Origin: WHSW01 sp963851045
GTDB taxonomy: Bacteria; Actinomycetota; Thermoleophilia; Solirubrobacterales; 70-9
DNA: 64,000 bases
Assembly (NCBI GenBank): GCA_963851045.1
Contig: CAWKNC010000002.1
Location: forward strand, 1,178,001-1,242,000
Direction of reading: 5' to 3'
Shown: positions 43,880 to 52,403 of the stretch, one piece after another
Layout: the number at the start of each line of letters is the position of its first letter
Numbering within the stretch: position 1 is the first letter of the stretch
Notes under the pieces: model-generated
Told to the model about the DNA's origin: nothing
What the model saw: only the letters and a program-made list of their open reading frames with translations
The model's database searches: none
Made by a program: the position numbers and the translations under genes

Positions 43880-44730
43880 CGCGTCAGATCGCCTCGACTC
43901 ACTCTGCCAAGCGAGTCTAGCCAGCGCAGGGGCGGAATCGTTTCGATCGATTTCGAGATCGACCGAAACTCCCCGAAGATTGTGAGTGCCGCGACCACGG
44001 CGAGCGCGATCCAGCGGCCGGTGTCGCCCAGGGTGACCAGCATGGCGACACCGGCGAGGGCTCCGACCAGGTTCGAGCCGGTGTCGCCAAGCATCGCGCG
44101 CTCGCGCAGCGTGAAGACCGCCCCGACCGCCACCGGACCGATGAAGACTCCGAGGAGCGCCAGCGGGGCATCGGTCCAGGCGCCAAGGCACAGCCCTGCC
44201 ACCAGGAGCGCGAAGGTCTTCTCGACCCGGCCAGGGCGCAGGTCCAGGAGGTTGAAGAGGTTCGTGGCCAAGAGGAGCAGCGCCAGATCGGCCACGTAGT
44301 CGATGCCCTCCTGGCCGCGACCCGACACCGCGTAGGCGGCGAGCGCGAAGGCGCCGACCGCCTTGATCGCCCCGGTCGAGAACCCACCGCCCACAACCGC
44401 GCGAGCGTGACCACGCCAGCCTCGCGGCGTGTCCGCATCGGTGCCCCGGCCGAGCGCATCGTCGAGCAGGCCGAGCATCGCGACTCCGATGACGTAGACC
44501 AGCCACTGGCGCAAGCCCGGGTCGAGCAGGTCGAGATCAGCGCGATCGTCGAGCACCGCGAGCGGCGCCAGGGCGATCAGCGAGCAGGCCATGAGCGCTG
44601 CCCCCGCCGGGAAGGCCAGGTCGCGACCCGCGTAGTTGACGCGTCGCAGGCCGCTGCGCTGCATGTCGGCAAGCCACGGTCCGAGCACGAGCGCGGCGAC
44701 GAGCGCCGAGATGACCAGACCGGACAGCAC
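43876..44730 (-). CDS. MraY/WecA-like glycosyl-1-phosphate transferase homologue (PNPT)
   Basis: A 284-residue membrane protein with about eight to ten hydrophobic segments. PNPT landmarks are Asp90/Asp91 in MLGLLDDALGRG, NLFNLLDLRPGRVEK (Asn157, Asn160, Asp163) and Asp216 in AMLGDTGSN. Typical MraY has NxxNxxDGLDGL at the second site; here it reads DLRPGR, and I see no HHH loop. So it may transfer another sugar phosphate to undecaprenyl or decaprenyl phosphate, or be degenerate in function. It lies 3 nt after steB and overlaps pyrG by 4 nt. Confidence 0.8.
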   Translation of the reverse strand: MLSGLVISALVAALVLGPWLADMQRSGLRRVNYAGRDLAFPAGAALMACSLIALAPLAVLDDRADLDLLDPGLRQWLVYVIGVAMLGLLDDALGRGTDADTPRGWRGHARAVVGGGFSTGAIKAVGAFALAAYAVSGRGQEGIDYVADLALLLLATNLFNLLDLRPGRVEKTFALLVAGLCLGAWTDAPLALLGVFIGPVAVGAVFTLRERAMLGDTGSNLVGALAGVAMLVTLGDTGRWIALAVVAALTIFGEFRSISKSIETIPPLRWLDSLGRVSRGDLTR

Positions 44731-44733
44731 CGC

Positions 44734-45636
44734 CTAGCCCTGCTCGTCGTCGGTTGGCGACGCCAGCAGGTCGGGCAGCAACGCGTCGGCCGTCTCCTTG
44801 ACCCCGAAGTCGCCCTCAGCCCCGCCAAGCACATAGACGAGCGCGACCCTGCCCGCGAGCTGGTCGATGTTGTCGACGCTGGCCACGTCGTGCTCGGCGA
44901 AGAAGTCGATCGAGCTCGGGTCCGTGTCCGTGCGCTCGGCACCGACCATCGTCACCGGCTCGGTGCCGGGCAGGTCGGCGAACGCCTCCTGCATTCCCTT
45001 GATGATTCCGTTCTCGATCAGCGCCGTATCCGCGGCCTCGCGACCGCTCATCTCGTCGGGCGCCACACGAACGATCACGACACCGTCGAGACCCCCCGGG
45101 TCGCCGCTATAGCGCGAGAAGAGGGCGTCGCGCAAAGCGTCAAAGCGATCACCGCCACGTATCAACGCCTCCCCGGTCAGCGTGCCCGCTCGGGTCAGCT
45201 GCTCGGTGCGGGTCTCGCCGCGCCGGCGGCGCCTTGGCAGCACCTGGTCGACCGCATCAGCGTCGGGCGGCTCGCGCACGACCGCGATCTCGCGCAGGGT
45301 GGCGCCGGCAGGAGCGAGCGCAGCGCGAATGTCGCCGGCCAGGCTCTCATCCAGGCCTCCAAAGGCAACGATCGCGACCTGTAGGTCACGCAGCCGGTCC
45401 TCAACCAGCGCCGGAGCGACGGCGCTGTTGAAATCACGCTCGGTGGCGAGGTCGCTCTCGAGATCCTCGATCTCGGCGTCCTTGGCCTCGATATCGGATT
45501 GAAGGCTCCGCTCAAGGTCATCAGCGGTGCCGCTGACCAGATCGGAACCGAAACCGACGCCGATCAGGATCCCGACGGCGAGCGCGAGAAAGACGGCGGC
45601 CAGCGAGGCCGCGTGATAGCGGGCGGAATATCCCAT
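44734..45636 (-). CDS. SteB/MctB-like outer-envelope protein (copper-transporter family)
   Basis: About 300 residues from ATG 45636 in a TGATG overlap with the steA stop. An N-terminal membrane anchor SLAAVFLALAVGILIGVGFG is followed by an acidic coiled coil (about 38-65) and a Rossmann-like extracellular domain. This is the architecture of the family of M. tuberculosis Rv1698 (MctB) and corynebacterial SteB, partners of SteA in cell separation. Position and anchor strongly support the call; a copper role is not evident from the sequence. Confidence 0.88.
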   Translation of the reverse strand: MGYSARYHAASLAAVFLALAVGILIGVGFGSDLVSGTADDLERSLQSDIEAKDAEIEDLESDLATERDFNSAVAPALVEDRLRDLQVAIVAFGGLDESLAGDIRAALAPAGATLREIAVVREPPDADAVDQVLPRRRRRGETRTEQLTRAGTLTGEALIRGGDRFDALRDALFSRYSGDPGGLDGVVIVRVAPDEMSGREAADTALIENGIIKGMQEAFADLPGTEPVTMVGAERTDTDPSSIDFFAEHDVASVDNIDQLAGRVALVYVLGGAEGDFGVKETADALLPDLLASPTDDEQG

Positions 45637-46817
45637 CAGAGGTTCTCGATCTTCAGCCAGAGGAGGTCGAAGAACTCCGCCAACGCCGGTGAGCTGAGGA
45701 CCACGACAACGATCACCAAGACCGAGATCGCCAGGAACGCCCACATGTGCCAGCCGCGCACGCCCGGGTTGTAGAGGCGGCTCACGCCCTTCGCGTCGAT
45801 CAGCGTCTCGCCGATTCGTAGCCGGGTCAAAAACGTCGAGGACATGCCGGCGCGATTCTTATCGAGGAACTCGGTGAGGTTGAAATGAGCACCGACCGAG
45901 ACGATCAGCTCGGCGCCGTTTTCGTGTGCGAGAAGCATCGCGACGTCCTGGCTTGTGCCGATCGCCGGAACCACCAGCGGCTCGAGGCCAAGCGACTGCA
46001 GTCGCTCGAGGCCGGGCGCACGGCCATCGGCGTAGGCGTGAACGACGACCTCCGCGCCGCCGGTCAGCGCCGCGTCAGAGGCCGAGTCCATGTCGCCCAG
46101 AATCATGTCGGGCGCAAAGCCCTCCTCGATGATCGCGTCGGCGCCGCCGTCGACTCCGACGAGCACAGGACGGGTGTCTTGGATGTAGGCGCGCAGGGTC
46201 CGCAGGTCGTGTCGATAGGTCGTGCCGCGGACGACGATCAGCGCATGGCGGTTACGAAAGTCGGTGCGCACCGGCGGAAAGCCCAGCCGTCCGAGGAGCA
46301 GCTCGCTCTCATCCTGAACGTGCTCGATGGTGTTGCGCGCGAACTCGGAGAGCGCCTCGTTGATCCGCGCGCGCTGGCGGTCCAGCTGGGTGGAGGCGTG
46401 CTCGACGTCGATTGCCGTGCCCGTTGCGACGACCGTGCCGCCGACGCTGATCTCGCCGCCGCGAAGGATGAGCTCATCGCCATCGCGAAGCTCCTCGAAC
46501 AGCGGTGCTGCCGGAACATCGACGAGTGCGACCCCGGCGCGGGCGAGAATCAGCGGGCCCCGGTTCGGGTATCGGTCCGTCGAGGAGCGCGAGCAGTTGA
46601 CGACCGCCACCACGCCGCTAGCGGCCAGATCCTCGGCGGCGATCGGATCGAGGTCCGCGTGATCGATCACAGCGACATCGCCGGGCCGCAGGCGCTTGAC
46701 CAGGTTCTTCGTCTTGCGGCCGAGCTTCGCCGGACCAACGATTGGCGGCGTCTCGGTCGGCTGCAGCTGGATCTCAGGCCCACGCAGCAACGCGCGCGCC
46801 CGGCTTCGCAAAGCCAT
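45636..46817 (-). CDS. SteA-like cytokinetic protein (thiamin-pyrophosphokinase-like fold)
   Basis: A 393-residue protein homologous in layout to Rv1697/SteA. The N domain has KRLRPGDVAVIDHADLDPIAAE. The central domain (about 215-330) has VGVDGGADAIIEEGFAPDMILGDMDS, resembling thiamin pyrophosphokinase, which also uses a GD-DS motif. A single C-terminal transmembrane helix WAFLAISVLVIVVVVL ends the protein. SteA and SteB are known in corynebacteria to promote cell separation through peptidoglycan hydrolase activation; the role here is by homology. Confidence 0.88.
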   Translation of the reverse strand: MALRSRARALLRGPEIQLQPTETPPIVGPAKLGRKTKNLVKRLRPGDVAVIDHADLDPIAAEDLAASGVVAVVNCSRSSTDRYPNRGPLILARAGVALVDVPAAPLFEELRDGDELILRGGEISVGGTVVATGTAIDVEHASTQLDRQRARINEALSEFARNTIEHVQDESELLLGRLGFPPVRTDFRNRHALIVVRGTTYRHDLRTLRAYIQDTRPVLVGVDGGADAIIEEGFAPDMILGDMDSASDAALTGGAEVVVHAYADGRAPGLERLQSLGLEPLVVPAIGTSQDVAMLLAHENGAELIVSVGAHFNLTEFLDKNRAGMSSTFLTRLRIGETLIDAKGVSRLYNPGVRGWHMWAFLAISVLVIVVVVLSSPALAEFFDLLWLKIENL

Positions 46818-46844
46818 GCCTCGATTATGCGGAGTCGGGGTCGC

Positions 46845-48527
46845 TCAGGCGGCGCGCAGGAGCCGCCGCGCATGTGTGCTGGCCGCCGAGTCATCGCTGT
46901 CGGCGCCGAGCATGCGAACGATTTCGGCGATGAGGCGGTCCCCGTCCACCCGCTCGACGGTCGCCGTCGTGGCCCCGGCTGCCGCGGACTTCTCGATCCT
47001 GAAATGTGTCGCCGCGAGCGAAGCAACCTGAGGAAGGTGGGTGATGCAGATCACCTGGCGGCCCTCGGCCAGATCCCGCAGGCGCTCTCCAACCGCGCGC
47101 GCGGTGTTGCCGCCCACGCCCGCATCGATCTCGTCGAAGACGAGCGTCAGTCCTCCCTCATCGCTGGCGAGGCCGGTGAGCGCAAGCATGATCCGCGACA
47201 ACTCACCACCGGATGCCGCGTCCTTGAGCGGCGAGAGCGGCATGCCGGGGTTGGTGGCAACCATCAACTCAACGGTTTCGGCGCCCGCGACCCCGAAGCC
47301 ATCGGCATGGGGTTCGAGCTTGACCTCCAGCCTGGCCCCATCCATCGCGAGTTCTTCGAGCTCGGCGGCGACCCGCTCGCCAAGGGTTGTCGCGGCGTCG
47401 CGACGGCCAGCGGTGAGCTGCTCGGCGAGGACCGCGCGCGCTGCTCCCGCTCTCTCAAGCCGTGCCTCGAGCTCGGCCGCGACCTCTCCCGCATTGGCGA
47501 GGCGCTGGATCACCTCGCGGCAATGCTCCGCGTGCGCGAGCACCGCCTCGACGCTGCCGCCGTGCTTTCGCTTCAACCGATCAATCGCGGTGAGCCGCTC
47601 TTCGACCGCGTGCTGGCGCTGCGGATCGGCATCTATCCCGTCGAGGTAGGAGCGCGCTTCGCTGCCCAGGTCGTCGAGCTCGAGCGCGACAGCGCGTAGC
47701 CGCTCCGCGATCGCGTCGAGCCCAGCGTCGACACCCATGACACCGGTGAGCCCTGAATCGGCAGCGGCCAGCGCATCATGGACACCGTTCGTGTCGTCAC
47801 CGTCGCCACTGACGGCACCGACGACCGCCGCGGCGGCTGCTCGCAATGCCTCCGCGTGGCGAAGTCGCCCGCGCTCGGCCTCGAGTTCACTCTCCTCGGA
47901 TTCCTCCGGGTTGGTCGCCTCAATCTCCTCCAGCTCGAAGCGCATCAGGTCGAGATCGCGCTCCCGCGTGCCTTCGCGGTCGCGGAGGTCGGCAAGCTCG
48001 GCGTCCGCCTCGATTACGGCGGCGTGGGCTTCGCGGTAGCGACCCCGCAGCTCGAGGTGCTCACCGCCGGCAAATCCGTCGAGGATCTCGAGCTGCGCGG
48101 AGGCGAGGGTCAGCTTGCGGTGCTCGTGCTGACCGTAGAAGGCGATCAGCCTGGCGCCCAGCATCTGAAGATCCGCGGCGGTTGCCGCGCGTCCCGCAAC
48201 GAATGCGCTCGTACGGCCAGATGTGCCGACACGGCGGCCCAGAACGATCTCGTCGGCGTCCGCCGGGAGCCGATCCGCGATCTCGGACAGCTCGGGATCG
48301 TCACGCAGCCCAGGCGGCAGGTCGAAGACGCCTTCGACCCACGCCTCCTCGGCGCCCGGGCGCACGATCTGCGGGCGCGCTCGGCCACCGGTCAGGAGAT
48401 CGAGGGCGTGGGCGAGCACGGTCTTGCCGGCCCCGGTCTCGCCGGTGATCGCGTTCAGGCCCTCACCGAGGCGCAGCTCGGCGCGCTCGATCAACAGCAG
48501 GTTCTCAATGCGTAGCTCGCGCAGCAC
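46845..48527 (-). CDS. recN: DNA repair protein RecN
   Basis: A 560-residue SMC-like ATPase. The N-terminal Walker A is GETGAGKTV near residue 29. Long charged helices (about 150-370) form the coiled coil. The C-terminal signature ASGGELSRIMLAL and Walker B LVFDEIDAGVGG complete the split ATPase. It acts in double-strand-break repair. The start is GTG 48527; the gene lies 64 nt after nadK. Confidence 0.96.
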   Translation of the reverse strand: MLRELRIENLLLIERAELRLGEGLNAITGETGAGKTVLAHALDLLTGGRARPQIVRPGAEEAWVEGVFDLPPGLRDDPELSEIADRLPADADEIVLGRRVGTSGRTSAFVAGRAATAADLQMLGARLIAFYGQHEHRKLTLASAQLEILDGFAGGEHLELRGRYREAHAAVIEADAELADLRDREGTRERDLDLMRFELEEIEATNPEESEESELEAERGRLRHAEALRAAAAAVVGAVSGDGDDTNGVHDALAAADSGLTGVMGVDAGLDAIAERLRAVALELDDLGSEARSYLDGIDADPQRQHAVEERLTAIDRLKRKHGGSVEAVLAHAEHCREVIQRLANAGEVAAELEARLERAGAARAVLAEQLTAGRRDAATTLGERVAAELEELAMDGARLEVKLEPHADGFGVAGAETVELMVATNPGMPLSPLKDAASGGELSRIMLALTGLASDEGGLTLVFDEIDAGVGGNTARAVGERLRDLAEGRQVICITHLPQVASLAATHFRIEKSAAAGATTATVERVDGDRLIAEIVRMLGADSDDSAASTHARRLLRAA

Positions 48528-48591
48528 AGCACCGGTTTTAGCGGCGGCTCCCGACGGATTCGCCTAGCCGGGCGTGGTCACCCGCCCGTTT

Positions 48592-49437
48592 TCAGTGGGC
48601 GAGACGGCCGAACTTGTCGCGAATGCGCCGGTAGAAGTTCGCGCCAGCCAGCTGAGCGAGCCGCGACGCATCCTCGCGAAACCGGATCTCCATCGCCGCC
48701 CCGCTGGCGAGCTCGCCGACGTGCTCACCGTCGAGGACCACCTCCACCGGGTCGCGCCCGGCGATATTCGTGACCGAGAGGATGTCGTCTGGCGCGACCA
48801 CCAGCGCCCTTGCCGTGAGCGTGTGCGGAGCGATGAAACTGACGACATAGCCCTTCACGCCCCAGGCCAGGATCGGGCCCTGGTTGGCAAGGTTGTAGCC
48901 GGTTGACCCAGCCGGTGTGGCGGCGACGAGCCCGTCACATCGCACGTGGCCGACCTCCTTGCCTCCCAGCCGGTAGGAGAGCTCGGCGATCCGACCCTGG
49001 TGGCGGCGGATCAGGGAGATGTCGTTGAGCGCCGGCGCCGCGAAATCGCCCTCTGCACCCGCGTCGAGTCCCGGCATCGCGATCACCTCATAGTCGGAGG
49101 CGAAGGCCGCTCTCAGGCCGCTCTCGAGGTCCTCGTTCTCGGCGGCGGCGAGGAATCCCACCGTTCCGTAGTTGACACCGAAGACCGGCACCTCGGTGCC
49201 GGCGTAGGTCCGAAGCGCGGTGAGGATGGTGCCGTCGCCGCCAAGCACCAGACAGAGGTCCGGGCGCTCGATCTCCGCCACCGGGAGCAATCTCTCACCG
49301 AGCTGGCCATGCTTTGCGCGCTCGGCATCGCCGGCGTGAAGGCGCCACCCGTCGGCCTCAGCTAGCTCGAGCGCGCGCGTGAGGGCGGCCGCCGTCTGCT
49401 CGGGCTGGGTGTGGGTGAGCACGACCGCCGTCTTCAT
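48592..49437 (-). CDS. nadK: NAD kinase
   Basis: A 281-residue kinase making NADP from NAD. The GGDGTIL motif (residues 66-72) and the glycine-rich ATPAGSTGYNLANQGP segment are diagnostic. The ATG at 49437 overlaps the tlyA stop by 4 nt. The order tlyA-nadK-recN is widespread in Gram-positive genomes. Confidence 0.96.
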   Translation of the reverse strand: MKTAVVLTHTQPEQTAAALTRALELAEADGWRLHAGDAERAKHGQLGERLLPVAEIERPDLCLVLGGDGTILTALRTYAGTEVPVFGVNYGTVGFLAAAENEDLESGLRAAFASDYEVIAMPGLDAGAEGDFAAPALNDISLIRRHQGRIAELSYRLGGKEVGHVRCDGLVAATPAGSTGYNLANQGPILAWGVKGYVVSFIAPHTLTARALVVAPDDILSVTNIAGRDPVEVVLDGEHVGELASGAAMEIRFREDASRLAQLAGANFYRRIRDKFGRLAH

Positions 49438-50216
49438 GGCTCCACCGCCTCGATCGCGGCCTCGAGGTCGGCGACCGACTCGCCCGTTCGCCCGAGGTGG
49501 ATGAAGGTCTCGCGGTTGCCCTTGGGCCCAGGCAGACCCGACGACGCGAACCCGAGCACGGCAAGCCCTGCGTCCTCGGCAGCGCGGGCAACGCTGCTGA
49601 TTGCCTCGCGGCGGGCCCCGGCCTCGCGAACCACGCCGCCTCGAACTCGGCCGCGACCGAGCTCGAACTGCGGCTTGATCATGGCCAGCAGCTCGCCGTC
49701 GTCGGCGACGCTCGCCGCAACCGCGCCAATCACCTTCGTCAGCGAGATGAAGGAGACATCGATCGTGGCCAGCGCCGGCACGTACGGAAGATCCGCCGGC
49801 TCGAGGTCGCGCGCGTTGTGGTTCTCGATGACGCTGACCCGGTTGTCATTGCGAAGACCCCAATCGAGCTGCCCATTCGCGACGTCGAGGGCGATCACCC
49901 GGGCCGCACCGCGCTTGAGCAGGCAGTCCGTGAAGCCACCGGTCGAGGCGCCGGCATCCAGACAGCTGAGTCCGGCCACATCGATCGCTAGCTCATCGAG
50001 CGCATTTTCAAGCTTGATCCCGCCCCGCGACACGAAGCGCGGCTGCTCGACCATCGTCAGCACCGCGTCCGCGGCCACCAACTGGCTCGGCTTCAACGCG
50101 ATCGGGCCATCTGGACCGAACCGCACCCGGCCGGCGCGAACCGACTCCGCCGCACTCGTTCGCGACGTCGCGAGCCCGCGTTCAGCCAGCAACGAGTCGA
50201 TCCGCTGCTTCGCCAT
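49434..50216 (-). CDS. tlyA: TlyA-family rRNA 2'-O-methyltransferase (S4 domain + MTase)
   Basis: A 260-residue protein. The S4 RNA-binding domain (1-60) opens KQRIDSLLAERGLATSRTSA. A Rossmann methyltransferase follows, with FVSRGGIKLENAL, LDAGASTGGFTDCLL as the SAM-binding glycine loop, and IKPQFELGR. TlyA methylates 16S and/or 23S rRNA, and in mycobacteria this allows capreomycin binding. It is the first gene of the 12-kb minus-strand run. Confidence 0.94.
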   Translation of the reverse strand: MAKQRIDSLLAERGLATSRTSAAESVRAGRVRFGPDGPIALKPSQLVAADAVLTMVEQPRFVSRGGIKLENALDELAIDVAGLSCLDAGASTGGFTDCLLKRGAARVIALDVANGQLDWGLRNDNRVSVIENHNARDLEPADLPYVPALATIDVSFISLTKVIGAVAASVADDGELLAMIKPQFELGRGRVRGGVVREAGARREAISSVARAAEDAGLAVLGFASSGLPGPKGNRETFIHLGRTGESVADLEAAIEAVEP

Positions 50217-50232
50217 GGCGGGAAGGTAGCGC

Positions 50233-50892
50233 TCAGTGGATGGTGCCGACCTGGATCGCGGTCACCTTGGGAAGGCGGGCCACCGTGGGGCCCGCGCTCG
50301 TACGACACTGAAGCGTCGCGCTGGCAGCCGCGGCGGTCGTGCCCGCAGCGGTCAGCGTGAGCGCCTCGTCCGAGCCGGCACCATCTGCCGGTAGGAGCAT
50401 GTCCTCGGTCTCGTCGACTATCTGCCCGCCACCGGGACCGAACAGAAGCCGACAGCTGATCGTCCGCGCGGCGACATCGTTGTTGTTGAGCGTGGCCTTG
50501 GCGATTACCACGTAGGCCCCGGCGGGCAGGTTGGTCACGGTCGCGAGGGTGGTGTTGGAGGTGCCGACGGCGCCAGGCGACGCTCCCGAATTGAAGTAGG
50601 CGTCGCTCGGGCCGCGCGCTCCCGTCGGGCCGGTCGCACCCTGGGTGCCGGGAGGGCCGGTCAGACCGATGGGCCCGGCCGGCCCGGTCGCGCCGCTACG
50701 GGCGATCTGCCCACGCAGTTTGCGGTTGAGGTCCTTCGACTTGATCGTGCCGTTCTTGATCTGCGAGCTCTGGACGAGCGACTTCGCCGCGGAGCTCACC
50801 GCCGGTGCCGCAACCGCACCGGCCGCTGCCGTGGCGGCCACCGCGACCGCAGCCATCAAGCCAACGCTCGTTCTCGATGCTTCCCTCAACAC
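50233..50892 (-). CDS. Collagen-like (Gly-X-Y) secreted protein 2
   Basis: From GTG 50892, behind GGAAAGAGAG, 219 residues are read. A signal or anchor segment VGLMAAVAVAATAAAGAVAAPA is followed by VQSSQIKNGTIKSKDLNRKLRG, a linker pattern seen in actinobacterial surface proteins. Eight or so Gly-X-Y triplets follow (GATGPAGPIGLTGPPG...). The C-terminal domain of about 120 residues is beta-rich and resembles that of the protein at 35323 in layout though not in sequence. It ends 17 nt before tlyA; whether the two share a transcript is uncertain. Confidence 0.82.
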   Translation of the reverse strand: MLREASRTSVGLMAAVAVAATAAAGAVAAPAVSSAAKSLVQSSQIKNGTIKSKDLNRKLRGQIARSGATGPAGPIGLTGPPGTQGATGPTGARGPSDAYFNSGASPGAVGTSNTTLATVTNLPAGAYVVIAKATLNNNDVAARTISCRLLFGPGGGQIVDETEDMLLPADGAGSDEALTLTAAGTTAAAASATLQCRTSAGPTVARLPKVTAIQVGTIH

Positions 50893-50963
50893 CCTGCTCT
50901 CTTTCCTCGCCGAGGCCCCTGTCGGCGCGAGCCTATCGGCCCCAGTGGGTTTAGGATCGCGCC

Positions 50964-51338
50964 ATGAAACGCTCAAGCCTCCTTGTCGCCGCCATTCTCG
51001 CCTCACTCGCAGTCGGCAGCGCTGGCGCCGCTAGCCAGCCGCCGGTCGGCAACTTCATAACCCTGCACCTCGGGCCGGCCGCCGGCCAGTTCCGCGGGGC
51101 GGTCAAGTCCGACGTTCTCGAATGCATCGCCGACCGCAAGGTCCGGATCGTGATCATCCAGGGCCCTTCAGTCGGCCCCGACATGCGTGTCGCCAAGGGC
51201 TACACCGACGACCGCGGCCACTTCAACATCCAAACGACCCAAGCGTCGGGCACCTGGATCGCGAAGGTCAAGCGCGATCGGGTTAGGCCGGGGCTCGTCT
51301 GCGCCGGCGCGACCTCGAAGCGGCGCGCCGCCGGCTGA
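50964..51338 (+). CDS. Small secreted protein of unknown function
   Basis: A 124-residue protein from ATG 50964. A signal peptide SLLVAAILASLAVGSAGAAS precedes a short domain with two or three strands. VAKGYTDDRGHFNIQT is reminiscent of carboxypeptidase-regulatory or Ig-like beta folds used as envelope modules. Two cysteines (CIADRK and LVCAG) may form a disulfide. It is divergent from the collagen-like gene across 71 nt. No family is recognised with confidence. Confidence 0.65.
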   Translation: MKRSSLLVAAILASLAVGSAGAASQPPVGNFITLHLGPAAGQFRGAVKSDVLECIADRKVRIVIIQGPSVGPDMRVAKGYTDDRGHFNIQTTQASGTWIAKVKRDRVRPGLVCAGATSKRRAAG

Positions 51339-51345
51339 CACGCGA

Positions 51346-51363
51346 GCCGGGCGACCACCCGGC
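51346..51363. terminator. GC hairpin after the small secreted gene
   Basis: GCCGGG, loop CGACCA, CCCGGC begins 8 nt after the stop of the plus-strand gene and lies between two convergent genes. It lacks a T-run, so it is a moderate terminator candidate only. Confidence 0.4.
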
Positions 51364-51406
51364 CAGGCAGCGCGCCCGGCCGGATGGTCGCGAGGTCGCG
51401 GACGCG

Positions 51407-52183
51407 TTACGGACTCGGCTCGCCTGCAACCTCACAGAGGGCCGCACCGACGGCCCCGCCGTTCGGATTAGCGGTCACCAGCACGCGTACTGCCTGGCTG
51501 GTGCTCGGCCCGTAGAGATCGACGACCAATCCGAGGAGGTCGAGGTGAAGCGGTCCAAGCAGGAGGTTGAGCACCTCACAGCTGCCCGGGGGCACCGGAG
51601 GCACCTCTTCGTCTTGGCGGGAGGTCGGCCGCGCAGATGCGCGCTGCGGGGGCGCCTCCTGTGCACGCACAGGCGCCGAGAACGAGACGATCGGCAACGG
51701 CCGCGAGTCGAGCGCCTTGTTGAGCGAATCCGCGGTCTTGCGCGCGAGCGCGCCCTTGTTCAGCTTGATCCCCTTGGAGAGCTCACAGAACAGCTTGCCC
51801 AGCGCCCGGTCGGGCGTACCGGTTACCTCGAGGTTGATCTCGCTGGTACGGACCTCGAGCCCAAGCAGGTTCAGATAGAGCTTTGCGAGACGAAGCTCCA
51901 AAACGCGACACTTGTTGGTCGCCTTGACCCGCAGATCGACCTGCTTGTTGATCGTTTCGGTCGTCCCGTCGGAACGAACGACACGAGCCTCAACCGGGCC
52001 TTCGGCTGAAACCTTCTTGCCCTGAACGACGAACTTGGTCGCTGATATGTCAACGCTCACCTTCGCCTTCTCTCTTGGCGGCGGGCTCTCCTCCTGCGCG
52101 ACCGAGTTGGCCGACAGGACCCCGAAAGACAGAAGCGATGTGGCGAACAACAGCGAGCACCTTCGTGCGCTGCTCGACTTCAT
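51407..52183 (-). CDS. Secreted protein with two Cys-bounded Leu-rich repeat units
   Basis: A 258-residue protein from ATG 52183 with a strong GGGAGG site 5 nt upstream. A signal peptide occupies about residues 1-29. Two repeat units are evident: Cys92 to Cys133 (CRVLELRLAKLYLNLLGL...) and Cys202 to Cys250 (CEVLNLLLGPLHLDLLGL...). Each starts and ends with Cys and shares a VL-L-L-L-L-LLGL core, so each may close with a disulfide. The linker (about 170-200) is rich in Pro, Gln and Arg. I recall similar LGPLHLDLLGL units in Solirubrobacterales secreted proteins; the function is unknown. Confidence 0.75.
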   Translation of the reverse strand: MKSSSARRCSLLFATSLLSFGVLSANSVAQEESPPPREKAKVSVDISATKFVVQGKKVSAEGPVEARVVRSDGTTETINKQVDLRVKATNKCRVLELRLAKLYLNLLGLEVRTSEINLEVTGTPDRALGKLFCELSKGIKLNKGALARKTADSLNKALDSRPLPIVSFSAPVRAQEAPPQRASARPTSRQDEEVPPVPPGSCEVLNLLLGPLHLDLLGLVVDLYGPSTSQAVRVLVTANPNGGAVGAALCEVAGEPSP

Positions 52184-52321
52184 GCATACCTCCCTAAATA
52201 GGCGTTCTCCCCTTTTGAAAGCGAGCCGTACCCGCGCGACGTCGCCGATAACGGCCGCCGACCGATCCCAACCAATGTCGGAGCCGTCCCGACCGAGAAG
52301 CCAGAAAGCCCCCCGCGCACC

Positions 52322-52374
52322 ACGCCGAACGTCGCGGAGTGAGCCCTACAGGCGGCCTTCAGCGACGTTCGGCG
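52322..52374. repeat. Dispersed inverted-repeat element, copy 2
   Basis: Arms CGCCGAACGTCGC (52323-52335) and GCGACGTTCGGCG (52362-52374) are identical to those at 17002/17041, in the same orientation, with a 26-nt loop differing at three positions. It lies in the 305-nt gap 52184-52488, which otherwise holds a hairpin terminator at 52404 and a T8 tract at 52456, and no gene I can support. Confidence 0.85.
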
Positions 52375-52403
52375 AGCTGAGCGCTTCAGTCGCTCAAAGC
52401 GAA

